Assembly (NCBI GenBank): GCA_035528275.1
Contig: DATKYV010000276.1
Location: 1 to 13,637, forward strand
DNA: 13,637 nucleotides
From: DATKYV01 sp035528275
GTDB taxonomy: Bacteria > Acidobacteriota > Terriglobia > UBA7540
Reading direction: 5' to 3'
This document shows, piece after piece, positions 1 to 5,787 of this stretch; the first letter of the stretch is position 1, and the number at the start of each line of letters is the position of its first letter. The notes below the pieces were generated by a model, which saw only the letters and a program-made list of their open reading frames with translations, was not told the origin of the DNA and searched no databases. Made by a program: the position numbers and the translations under genes.

Positions 1-1
1 C

Positions 2-784
2 CACCTGGGCGCCGAAAAGATCAACAAACGCCTGCCCCTGATCCGTGAAGTGTGCATGAAGTTCCTGGGCATCGATCCGATCACGCATCCCATTCCCATC
101 CGGCCCGTGGCTCACTACTCCATGGGCGGCATCGAGGCGGACATCGACGGCCGGACGAAGGTGGAAAACATCTGGGCCGCGGGCGAGGTGGCATGCCATT
201 CCATGCACGGCGCCAATAGGCTGGGGTGCAACTCAACGGCCGAGTGTCTCGTCTGGGGCGGCATTACGGGTGGCGGGATTGCAAACTACCTGGCGCAAAA
301 ACCCGTGCTGAGCGAAATGCCGGAAGAAAAGGCGCGGGAAGAAGAGAAACGCGTCTTCGACGGGCTGCTCAAACAGAGCGGCACGGAGAATCCGGCCGAG
401 ATTCGCCGCGAGCTTCGGACGATGATGGATAAGCACGCGGGTGTCTACCGGACAGGCGAGTTGATGAGGGAGGGGCTGGACAAGATCGCGGAGTTGAAGC
501 AACGCTATAGGAGAATCACCATTCAGGACAAGAGCCGCATCTACAACACCAACCTCATTCAGGCGCTGGAAACCGAAAACATGCTCGATTTGGCTGAGGT
601 GTTGCTCTTCGCGGGCCTGGCGCGAGAGGAGTCGCGCGGGGCGCACGCCCGGAGGGATTTCACCAAACGCGACGATGAGAAATTCCTGGCCCACTCGATG
701 GTCTACTACACCGGCGGCAAGCCACGGGTGGAATACAAGCCGGTGACGATCACCAACTGGAAGCCTGTGGAGCGGAAGTACTGA
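2..784 (+). CDS. sdhA: Succinate dehydrogenase flavoprotein subunit, C-terminal 260 residues (5' end outside window)
   Basis: This subunit oxidises succinate to fumarate on covalent FAD on the cytoplasmic face of complex II. Only the C-terminal 260 codons are present; the frame is open from base 2 to a TGA at 782-784. The active-site stretch HYSMGGI supplies the substrate-binding His. It is followed by the FAD-contacting segment IWAAGEVACHSMHGANRLG, whose Arg is the usual substrate ligand. The segment then reads GCNS where GGNS is commoner. The helical C-terminal domain ends in KPVTITNWKPVERKY, typical of two-anchor bacterial and archaeal SdhA. It is the first visible gene of a same-strand sdhA-C-D-B series; its promoter lies upstream of the window. 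Family assignment is secure. Succinate dehydrogenase rather than fumarate reductase is inferred from the anchors and gene order. Confidence 0.97.
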   Translation, partial: HLGAEKINKRLPLIREVCMKFLGIDPITHPIPIRPVAHYSMGGIEADIDGRTKVENIWAAGEVACHSMHGANRLGCNSTAECLVWGGITGGGIANYLAQKPVLSEMPEEKAREEEKRVFDGLLKQSGTENPAEIRRELRTMMDKHAGVYRTGELMREGLDKIAELKQRYRRITIQDKSRIYNTNLIQALETENMLDLAEVLLFAGLAREESRGAHARRDFTKRDDEKFLAHSMVYYTGGKPRVEYKPVTITNWKPVERKY

Positions 785-960
785 CGGCCTGGGCGAGGGT
801 GGCGCATAGATACGATTGACGAGTAATCGAAGATTGACGATCTGTGGCGCTTGCGTGCCGAGAAACTTGAAAATGGGAAATCCAAACCTGACGAACAGGA
901 CGCGGCGCCGAGTTTCAAATTTCGAGTTTCCAGTTTCCGTCTTTCTCGAAGGAGGCCGGC
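785..960 (+). other. sdhA-sdhC intergenic gap with short repeats and sdhC ribosome-binding site
   Basis: This 176-base gap has no credible gene. It holds a 9-base direct repeat GATTGACGA (814-822 and 832-840). It also has an imperfect inverted repeat between GAAACTTGAAA (862-872) and TTTCGAGTTTC (920-930, one mismatch), in AT-richer sequence of the kind often scattered between genes in such genomes. AAGGAGG at 949-955 lies five bases before the sdhC ATG and fixes that start. I found no convincing promoter, so sdhC is probably read through from sdhA. Confidence 0.6.
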
Positions 961-1398
961 ATGGCCGAAATCAAAAGGTACGATAATCGGCTCGGGGTGT
1001 GGGGATGGCTCGGAGGCGGCCGTTGGGGCATTGAGCGCTACGCCTACATCCTGCACCGCCTTACCGGCCTGGGCATTCTTTTATACTTCCTGATGCACAT
1101 TGTGGTGACCAGCCTGCGCGCCTTCGGCGTCTACCTATGGGTCGAAGGAGGATTCTTCCACCAACCCATTTTCAAGCTCGGGGAGTTTCTGGTGTTCGCG
1201 GCGTTCGCTTACCACGCGATGAACGGCGTCCGTTTGGTGCTCGTCGAGCTGGGCTTCGCGGTCGGCAAACCCATCGAGCCCATCTATCCCTACAAGACAT
1301 CGCTGAACGTCCAGCGGCCGCTGCTGATCGCGATGATGATTCTGGCAGTGGTCTTTCTCGCCGCGGGCGGCTATGAATTCCTGGGATTGGCAAAGTAG
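961..1398 (+). CDS. sdhC: Succinate dehydrogenase cytochrome b membrane anchor subunit SdhC
   Basis: This 145-residue membrane anchor carries electrons from the iron-sulfur subunit to quinone. Three hydrophobic segments are visible at about residues 30-55, 72-97 and 119-141. The first contains HRLTGLGILLYFLMH (H32, H46), the usual SdhC signature. The second contains YHAMNGVRLVLVELG, where H85 is the likely axial haem b ligand followed by the conserved G-x-R. The ATG is preceded by AAGGAGG at five-base spacing. The length suits a three-helix anchor. The stop at 1396-1398 is followed directly by a palindromic insert before sdhD. The same His-containing motif recurs in the next gene, so the two anchors may be paralogous and each may contribute haem ligands. 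Confidence 0.94.
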   Translation: MAEIKRYDNRLGVWGWLGGGRWGIERYAYILHRLTGLGILLYFLMHIVVTSLRAFGVYLWVEGGFFHQPIFKLGEFLVFAAFAYHAMNGVRLVLVELGFAVGKPIEPIYPYKTSLNVQRPLLIAMMILAVVFLAAGGYEFLGLAK

Positions 1399-1479
1399 TG
1401 CCGTTCCAACCTGATTCGGCGAAGACTGAGGCTCAAAACCTGGCTGGCACAGGTTCTCCAAGATAAGTTGGAACGGCAC
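1398..1479. repeat. 82-base palindromic element between sdhC and sdhD
   Basis: A perfect 13-base inverted repeat, GTGCCGTTCCAAC (1398-1410) and GTTGGAACGGCAC (1467-1479), bounds a 56-base interior. Inside is a second perfect hairpin, AACCTG (1437-1442) and CAGGTT (1450-1455), with a 7-base loop. The element begins on the last base of the sdhC stop codon and ends immediately before the sdhD ribosome-binding site (AGGAGGAG). It may be a small non-coding mobile or REP-like element, or an RNA structure that tunes sdhC:sdhD expression. There is no U-run, so a terminator is unlikely. Confidence 0.7.
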
Positions 1480-1490
1480 GAGGAGGAGAG

Positions 1491-1874
1491 ATGCGCGAAA
1501 CGAAATACTGGACCTGGCACATGACGGCGGGAGTGGTGATTCTCGTGCTCCTTGGCCTCCACATGGTCATCATGCACCTGGGGAGCATTACTCACCTGTT
1601 TGCGCCGCACGCTGGTGAAGCGGTCTCCCGGGAGAACAGCCTGTTTCGCGATGGCCAGTTGTTCTTCACCATCACCTACATCCTCCTCCTGGGAGTGGCG
1701 CTCTATCACGGTCTCTATGGTCTGCGGACCATCCTATTCGAGCTGACGCTAAAGCCCGCCGTCGAGAAAGCCGTCAGCGTCGTCCTGCTGGTTGTGGGTC
1801 TGGGATTGTTCGGATTAGGCACTTGGGCGGCCGTCGCTGTGCACGCCATCGCTATTACAGGAGCAAGGGGGTAA
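1491..1874 (+). CDS. sdhD: Second succinate dehydrogenase membrane anchor subunit (SdhD position)
   Basis: This 127-residue hydrophobic protein lies between sdhC and sdhB. Membrane segments are visible at about 10-32, 57-84 and 92-120. The first contains LGLHMVIMHLG (H24, H29). The second contains YHGLYGLRTILFEL (H73), nearly the same pattern as YHAMNGVRLVLVELG in SdhC. A repeated His-x3-G-x-R motif on both anchors is what a two-haem (type A) succinate:quinone oxidoreductase should show, by established knowledge of that class; the two-haem reading here is inference. The ATG has AGGAGGAG just upstream. The stop TAA (1872-1874) is two bases before the sdhB ATG, so translation of the two is probably coupled. 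Confidence 0.9.
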   Translation: MRETKYWTWHMTAGVVILVLLGLHMVIMHLGSITHLFAPHAGEAVSRENSLFRDGQLFFTITYILLLGVALYHGLYGLRTILFELTLKPAVEKAVSVVLLVVGLGLFGLGTWAAVAVHAIAITGARG

Positions 1875-1876
1875 CC

Positions 1877-2710
1877 ATGCCGGAAGCGAGCTTTACCGCG
1901 CGAGAAATCAACTTCCACGTCACGCGATACAATCCCGAGAGCGATTCCGCGCCCTACGTGAAGACCTACAGGATACCCGTGCGCGAAGGCATGACGGTCC
2001 TCGACGGCCTGCACTACATCAAGGACAACGTGGATTCAACGCTCGCCTGGCGCTATTCCTGCCGCATGGGTATTTGCGGCTCGTGCGGGATGCTGTTGAA
2101 TGGCCGCGCGACGCTGGCCTGCAACACCCAGATCCTTCATATCGCCGAGACGGACCTCACCGTGGGGCCGTTGCCCAATTTCGAAATCATCCGCGACCTG
2201 GTTCCCGATCTGATGATCATGTTTGACAAGCACCGCTCGCTGAAGCCCTATGTCGTGCGCGCAGACGAAGATGAGATCAACGACCCGGCGGGGGAGTACT
2301 ACCAGTCTCCGGAGGAGCTCGAGGCCTACCTCCAGTTTGCCTTCTGCATCAAGTGCGGCTGCTGCATGGCCGCCTGCCCCACCCTGGCCACCGACGCGCG
2401 GTATCTGGGGCCCATGCCTCTGGCGGCTGCCGAGCGATGGAACAAGGACACTCGCGACGACGGGCGGCAGGATCGCAACCGGCAGACGGGCAGCTCGCAC
2501 GGCGCATTTCGCTGCCACTACGCCGGCGAGTGCTCGCGCGCCTGCCCCAAGGGTGTGGACCCGGCCAAGGCGATCCAACTTCTGAAGCGCCAGTTAGTTT
2601 TGGACTATCTCCACTTGGCTCGCCGCAAGAAACCCTGTCAGAAGCTGCACGGTCCCGGCCAGGGCAAGCCTCGCCCCGACCAGCCCACCGCGCCGGCAAA
2701 GACCGTTTGA
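1877..2710 (+). CDS. sdhB: Succinate dehydrogenase iron-sulfur subunit
   Basis: This 277-residue subunit passes electrons from FAD through three iron-sulfur centres to the membrane anchor. The N-terminal ferredoxin domain has the [2Fe-2S] ligands C62, C67, C70 and C82 in SCRMGICGSCG...AC. The C-terminal domain has CIKCGCCMAACP (C157, C160, C163, C167) and C213/C219/C223. These are arranged as in family members that hold one [4Fe-4S] and one [3Fe-4S] centre. The ATG at 1877 is chosen over upstream in-frame codons because AAGGGGG precedes it and sdhD ends two bases earlier. The last 30 residues are a Lys/Pro-rich tail that looks unstructured and is longer than in E. coli SdhB. It is the last gene of the operon and converges on thrB. 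Confidence 0.97.
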   Translation: MPEASFTAREINFHVTRYNPESDSAPYVKTYRIPVREGMTVLDGLHYIKDNVDSTLAWRYSCRMGICGSCGMLLNGRATLACNTQILHIAETDLTVGPLPNFEIIRDLVPDLMIMFDKHRSLKPYVVRADEDEINDPAGEYYQSPEELEAYLQFAFCIKCGCCMAACPTLATDARYLGPMPLAAAERWNKDTRDDGRQDRNRQTGSSHGAFRCHYAGECSRACPKGVDPAKAIQLLKRQLVLDYLHLARRKKPCQKLHGPGQGKPRPDQPTAPAKTV

Positions 2711-2797
2711 GGCCGTGGCACGGCCATCTTGGCCGTGTCACGGGCGGGACGCCCGTGCTACGCCAGCTCAATCCAAAATCCCAAATCCAAAATGAAA
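2711..2797. repeat. REP-like double hairpin plus short direct repeats between convergent sdhB and thrB
   Basis: Two perfect 8-base stems with 3-base loops stand in tandem. They are CACGGCCA/TGGCCGTG (2719-2737) and CACGGGCG/CGCCCGTG (2739-2757). GGCCGTG at 2711-2717 offers an alternative pairing. Then ATCCAAAAT occurs at 2771-2779 and 2785-2793. No T-run follows on either strand, so a classical intrinsic terminator is not shown, but the position between two converging genes suits a transcription-ending or mRNA 3'-end role. The motif looks like a dispersed genomic repeat; that needs a genome search. Confidence 0.65.
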
Positions 2798-3709
2798 TCA
2801 GGCGGGCAGGCTCCAGCCTTTGGCGCCCAGGTTGTCGGCGGCGAGGAGGTAGGTCTCCGCTTGGACACCATGCTCGGCGAGTTTCTCTCGGATGGCTTCG
2901 CCCACGGCTGCGCCTTCTCCGCGGACAAAGGCCAGCACGGCAGGGCCGGCGCCGCTCATGCAGATGCCAAGCAGGTCGGAGTGTTTCAGCTTCAGCACAG
3001 CTTCCAGGCCGGGGACGAGCGAAGCGCGGTAGGGCTGGTGCCAGCGGTCATCGAAAAAGGTGGGACGAAAATCCGCCTTGCCCGAAAAAAGTTGCGCGAC
3101 GAGCACTATCGCCCGCTGCAAGTTGTGGATGGCGTCGGCGCGTGAATACTGCGCGGGCAAAACCGCGCGAGCCTTCTCCGTAGGCACGGCGTAGTCGGGA
3201 ACCACCAGCACCAGCTGAAGCGAGTCGGGGACTGGGCACGAATAGGCCCACACCCGACCTGCGTTCTGCCCGGCCACCGTGAATCCGCCGTGCCACGCGG
3301 CAGCAACATTGTCAGGATGCCCTTCGAGGGCGGTGGCGAGAGAGAGCAGATCTTCGTCAAAGAGCGTCGTATCCGCGAGCCAATGGCAGGCGGCAATCGA
3401 GCCCACGATGGCGGCGGCGCTCGACCCCAGTCCCACCCCGACCGGAATCTGGTTGTCGATTTCGAGGTCGAAACCCTTGGACTTGTGCCACCTCTCCAGG
3501 GTCTTGCGCATCGTGCGGACGACGAGGTTCGAATCGTCGGTGGGAACCCGCTCGGGATTCACGCCGCGATAAGCGACAGTCACATCTTTGTCGGCGCGCG
3601 GGGTAACGTGGATGTCGAGGTAGAGGTTCAGGGCGAGGGCCGCGCAGTCAAACGCACAGCCCAGGTTGGCAGACGTAGCGGGGGCGCGAACGGAGATCCG
3701 CTGGGGCAT
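2798..3709 (-). CDS. thrB: Homoserine kinase (GHMP kinase family)
   Basis: This enzyme uses ATP to phosphorylate L-homoserine to O-phosphohomoserine in the cytoplasm. The 303-residue length is normal for ThrB. The N-terminal RISVRAPATSANLGCAFDC is the GHMP/ThrB opening. Residues 89-101 (PVGVGLGSSAAAI) are the phosphate-binding glycine/serine loop. EGHPDN lies at 129-134, and SGAGPA at 252-257 is motif 3. The ATG at 3709-3707 has GAGGG five bases upstream, and that SD lies inside the last codons of the sulfur-carrier gene. It is the third gene of the riboswitch-controlled unit. O-phosphohomoserine is the substrate of threonine synthase and, in plants, also the methionine precursor, so its role here depends on the first gene of the operon. 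Confidence 0.93.
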   Translation of the reverse strand: MPQRISVRAPATSANLGCAFDCAALALNLYLDIHVTPRADKDVTVAYRGVNPERVPTDDSNLVVRTMRKTLERWHKSKGFDLEIDNQIPVGVGLGSSAAAIVGSIAACHWLADTTLFDEDLLSLATALEGHPDNVAAAWHGGFTVAGQNAGRVWAYSCPVPDSLQLVLVVPDYAVPTEKARAVLPAQYSRADAIHNLQRAIVLVAQLFSGKADFRPTFFDDRWHQPYRASLVPGLEAVLKLKHSDLLGICMSGAGPAVLAFVRGEGAAVGEAIREKLAEHGVQAETYLLAADNLGAKGWSLPA

Positions 3710-3711
3710 GG

Positions 3712-4008
3712 CTACCCTCGGCAGCCGCGCGGCCGGCCCCCGGCGATGGCGGGCACGAGGAGGACTTCGTCGCCGTCCTTGAAGGCATACTGCGCGCCGC
3801 CCAGAAAGCGGATATCCTCGTCGTTCACGAATACGTTGACGAAACGCTGCACGCCACCGTCGGGCCTACACAAAAACTGTTTGATGCCGGGATATTTCTG
3901 ATCGAGCGTGTCGAAGAGCTCCGTCAGATTGTGCGCCGCGCTTTCTACCGCTTCCGCTCCGCCGGTGAATTTGCGCAAGGGTGGGGGAATACGAACTGTG
4001 ATGGACAA
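3712..4008 (-). CDS. MoaD/ThiS-family sulfur-carrier protein with residues beyond the Gly-Gly
   Basis: This 98-residue ubiquitin-like protein belongs to the family activated at a C-terminal Gly-Gly to a thiocarboxylate that donates sulfur. Visible are SITVRIPPPLRKFTGG at the N terminus, VNVFVNDEDIRFL in the middle and DGDEVLLVPAIAGG near the end. The start is TTG at 4008-4006, with AGGGAGG five bases upstream. The frame does not stop after GG (residues 90-91) but adds RPRGCRG. If active, the tail would have to be removed, as in other carriers (QbsE, HcyS) trimmed by JAMM-type proteases. Neither such a protease nor an E1-like activating enzyme is in the window. It lies 70 bases after the PLP-enzyme gene and two bases before thrB. 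A molybdopterin role is unlikely since no moa/moe gene is nearby. A CysO-like role in amino-acid sulfur transfer fits the neighbours better (inference). Confidence 0.9.
   Translation of the reverse strand: MSITVRIPPPLRKFTGGAEAVESAAHNLTELFDTLDQKYPGIKQFLCRPDGGVQRFVNVFVNDEDIRFLGGAQYAFKDGDEVLLVPAIAGGRPRGCRG
3715..3719 (-). promoter_or_regulatory. thrB ribosome-binding site embedded in the end of the sulfur-carrier gene
   Basis: GAGGG (3719-3715) lies five bases before the thrB ATG and forms part of the last Arg-Gly codons of the upstream gene. The two genes are therefore likely to be translationally coupled. The overlap offers a non-functional explanation for some of the residues after Gly-Gly. 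Confidence 0.6.
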
Positions 4009-4078
4009 GCGAACCTCCCTGGGCGAGGGCTGAGTCTGTTTCCGGGAAAGGCACTCGAGCGGCGCCGCCGGGCCGCAA

Positions 4079-5326
4079 TCAGGCTTTGGCGACCGCCGCC
4101 AGATTCAAATACTGTTCCTCGAAATCCACCAGCTTGGGGCGGATGACACCGTTATCTTCCAACTTTCCGCTTACCGCGCCCACCGTCTTCAAGCCGTTCC
4201 CGGTAATGGCAAGGACGATCAACTCGTCGGGATTCAATCGTCCCTGGCGAAGGAGTTTTCGGGCCACAGATACTGTAACTCCACCGGCGGTTTCAGTAAA
4301 GATGCCTTCCGTTTCGGCCAGCAGCCGGATGCCTTCGACGATTTCTTCGTCCGTCGTGTCCTCGCCCGCGCCGCCGCTTCCCAGGATCGTCTTGACGGCG
4401 TAATAGCCGTCCGCCGGATTGCCGATGGAGAGTGACTTGGCAATCGTGTTGGGTTTTTGGGGCGTGATCTCCGGCGCTCCGTTCTTGGCCGCGGTGGTGA
4501 TCGGCGAGCAGCCGGTGGCCTGGGCGCCGAAGAGCTTGGTCTCCATAGGCTCAACCCAGCCAAGCCTCTTCAGCTCCTCAAAGGCTTTGGCGATTTTGGT
4601 GATGAGCGAGCCACCGGCCATCGGCACCACGATGTTCTGCGGAAGCCGCCAGCCGAGCTGCTCGGCCACTTCGAAGCCAAAGGTCTTGGAGCCCTCGGAG
4701 TAGTACGACCTGAGGTTGACGTTGACGATGCCCCACGAATACTTCTGCGCGATCTCCGAGCAGAGGCGGTTCACCTGGTCGTAGTTGCCGCTGATCTTCA
4801 CCAGCCGGGCTCCGTAAACCCGTGTGGCGACGATTTTCTCAGCTTCCAAATCGGCGGGAACGAAAATGAAGGTGTGGAAACCTCCGGCGGCCGCCTGGGC
4901 GGCGACGGAGTTCGCGAGATTTCCCGTGGAGGAACACCCCACCGTGGCGAATCCGAACTCGCGCGCCTTGCTCAGCGCCACGGCCACCACGCGGTCCTTG
5001 AAAGAAAGCGTGGGAAAATTCACCGCGTCGTTCTTGATGTAGACCTCGCGCGCGCCCAGCGCCTGCGCCAATCGCGGCGCCGCCACCAGCGGCGTGAAGC
5101 CTGTCTGCTTGCCTACGCAGGGCTCACCGTTCAAGGGAAGCAATTCGTGGTACCGCCACATGTTGGGGGGGCGGGTTTCGAGCTCTTCGCGCCTCAGGTC
5201 AGACCACAGCGCGCCGTAGTCGTAAACCGCTTCGAGCGGCGCCCAGCAGTCCTCGCAGGCGGCGAGCGGCTCGAGTGGATAAGTGCGACCGCACTCGCGG
5301 CACTTGAGATGTAGCAGGTAACTCAC
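4079..5326 (-). CDS. thrC: Threonine-synthase-family PLP enzyme (annotated ThrC; possible homocysteine synthase)
   Basis: This 415-residue fold-type II PLP enzyme normally converts O-phosphohomoserine to threonine. A Cys4 zinc-ribbon-like head is visible (CREC at 9-12, CEDC at 24-27). LSFKDR supplies the Schiff-base lysine, K110. STGNLANS at 133-140 should bind the PLP phosphate, and VPMAGGS and ITGNG are further PLP-pocket segments. The lysine motif reads NDAVNFPTLSFKDR, unlike the NPTGSFKDR of classical ThrC. The start is GTG at 5326-5324, with GGGGAGG four bases upstream. A longer in-frame version from 5470 would begin inside the riboswitch and cross the terminator, so it is rejected. It is first in a unit with a sulfur carrier and homoserine kinase, behind a SAM-I riboswitch. 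Family is sure; product (threonine or homocysteine) is open. Confidence 0.9.
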   Translation of the reverse strand: MSYLLHLKCRECGRTYPLEPLAACEDCWAPLEAVYDYGALWSDLRREELETRPPNMWRYHELLPLNGEPCVGKQTGFTPLVAAPRLAQALGAREVYIKNDAVNFPTLSFKDRVVAVALSKAREFGFATVGCSSTGNLANSVAAQAAAGGFHTFIFVPADLEAEKIVATRVYGARLVKISGNYDQVNRLCSEIAQKYSWGIVNVNLRSYYSEGSKTFGFEVAEQLGWRLPQNIVVPMAGGSLITKIAKAFEELKRLGWVEPMETKLFGAQATGCSPITTAAKNGAPEITPQKPNTIAKSLSIGNPADGYYAVKTILGSGGAGEDTTDEEIVEGIRLLAETEGIFTETAGGVTVSVARKLLRQGRLNPDELIVLAITGNGLKTVGAVSGKLEDNGVIRPKLVDFEEQYLNLAAVAKA

Positions 5327-5405
5327 ATTTCCTCCCCACCCATTGACCCATCCGGCGTGAATCGAGAAGCCCTGTGGCGCCAAAAAGAACGCGCCGAAAG
5401 TCCCC

Positions 5406-5440
5406 AAAAACTGAAAAAGCCTCTTCCGGTGGGAAGAGGC
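5406..5440 (-). terminator. Intrinsic terminator of the SAM-I riboswitch (expression platform)
   Basis: On the minus strand a perfect 9-base stem, GCCTCTTCC (5440-5432) and GGAAGAGGC (5427-5419), with a 4-base loop CACC is followed directly by TTTTT (5418-5414). A second TTTTT follows at 5410-5406. It lies 25 bases after the aptamer and about 80 bases before the GTG of the PLP-enzyme gene. CCTCT in its left arm is complementary to AGAGG at the 3' edge of aptamer stem P1 (5467-5463), so terminator and anti-terminator can exclude each other. SAM binding should favour termination. Confidence 0.9.
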
Positions 5441-5464
5441 TGCATGAAGACCGTTTCGGCCCCC

Positions 5465-5574
5465 TCTCATCTCCCCCTACAACCCGGGCGGGAGTTGGCA
5501 CCTGTCACCCCGACTAAATCGGGGCCGGTTGTCGTGGCGTCATCGGGCCCGTCCCTCGGCCACTCTGGATGAGA
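5465..5574 (-). promoter_or_regulatory. SAM-I (S-box) riboswitch aptamer
   Basis: Read on the minus strand, P1 is formed by TCTCATC (5574-5568) and GATGAGA (5471-5465). The S-box conserved elements follow in order. GAGGGA is at 5557-5552. GGGCCCGATGA is at 5550-5540, including the kink-turn GATGA. GACAACC (usually GGCAACC) is at 5533-5527. Stem P3, CCCCGA/TCGGGG, runs from 5524 to 5508 with a 5-base loop. GGTGCCAACTCCCGC (5502-5488) leads into P4. This order and spacing is the known SAM-I class, which binds S-adenosylmethionine and turns genes off. A promoter lies directly upstream and an intrinsic terminator downstream, so the mode is transcriptional. The controlled genes are a ThrC-family enzyme, a sulfur carrier and homoserine kinase, which points to methionine supply. 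Confidence 0.93.
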
Positions 5575-5613
5575 TTCAGGGTTACTGAATCAAGTATTCA
5601 ATTGTCGCAAGCC

Positions 5614-5642
5614 ATTCTAAGGAGTCTCCAGGCCGTTGTCAA
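5614..5642 (-). promoter_or_regulatory. Sigma-70-type promoter of the riboswitch-controlled operon
   Basis: On the minus strand TTGACA (5642-5637, consensus -35) is followed after exactly 17 bases by TAGAAT (5619-5614, five of six matches to the -10 consensus). The predicted transcription start near 5607 lies about 30 bases ahead of riboswitch stem P1, as expected for a leader RNA. Confidence 0.78.
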
Positions 5643-5675
5643 CAGAAATTCTGACCTACCGGCCGGTCAGCTACA

Positions 5676-5787
5676 AATTGGAACATTGAATCATTGGGCC
5701 ATTGAAAGAGCGGACCTAACCCGGCTTTGAGGTCGCGAGACTTTGTCGTTCAATGAATCAATGGACAGATGATTCAATGTTTCAATT
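5676..5787. repeat. Large imperfect inverted repeat at the 3' end of the methyltransferase gene
   Basis: AATTGGAACATTGAATCA (5676-5693) matches the reverse complement of TGATTCAATGTTTCAATT (5770-5787) with one mismatch. A second inner pair is CATTGAA (5700-5706) and TTCAATG (5749-5755). The right arm contains the methyltransferase stop codon (5776-5774) and its last codons. The sequence is AT-rich against the GC-rich surroundings. It could end the methyltransferase transcript before the thrC-family promoter at 5642, or be a small mobile palindrome. The single-strand space between the arms holds no gene. Confidence 0.6.

Noticed and set aside
785..960. Internal promoter for sdhC in the sdhA-sdhC gap
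   Set aside because: TTGACG boxes occur but no acceptable -10 is found at 16-18 bases.
3712..4008. Calling the sulfur carrier moaD (molybdopterin) or thiS (thiamine)
   Set aside because: No molybdopterin or thiamine gene is adjacent, and the neighbours and riboswitch point to amino-acid metabolism.
4457..5314. 285-codon open frame on the plus strand
   Set aside because: It lies antisense to the ThrC-family gene, has no SD and an Arg/Gly-rich composition, and matches no family; it is a GC-driven shadow.
5327..5470. 48-residue N-terminal extension of the ThrC-family protein from an ATG at 5470
   Set aside because: The ATG lies in riboswitch stem P1 and the frame crosses the terminator. The GTG at 5326 has a clear SD and begins right at the conserved Cys4 head.
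5400..5640. T-box or threonine leader-peptide attenuator before the ThrC-family gene
   Set aside because: No T-box core and no Thr-rich leader peptide is seen. The conserved elements match SAM-I in order and spacing.
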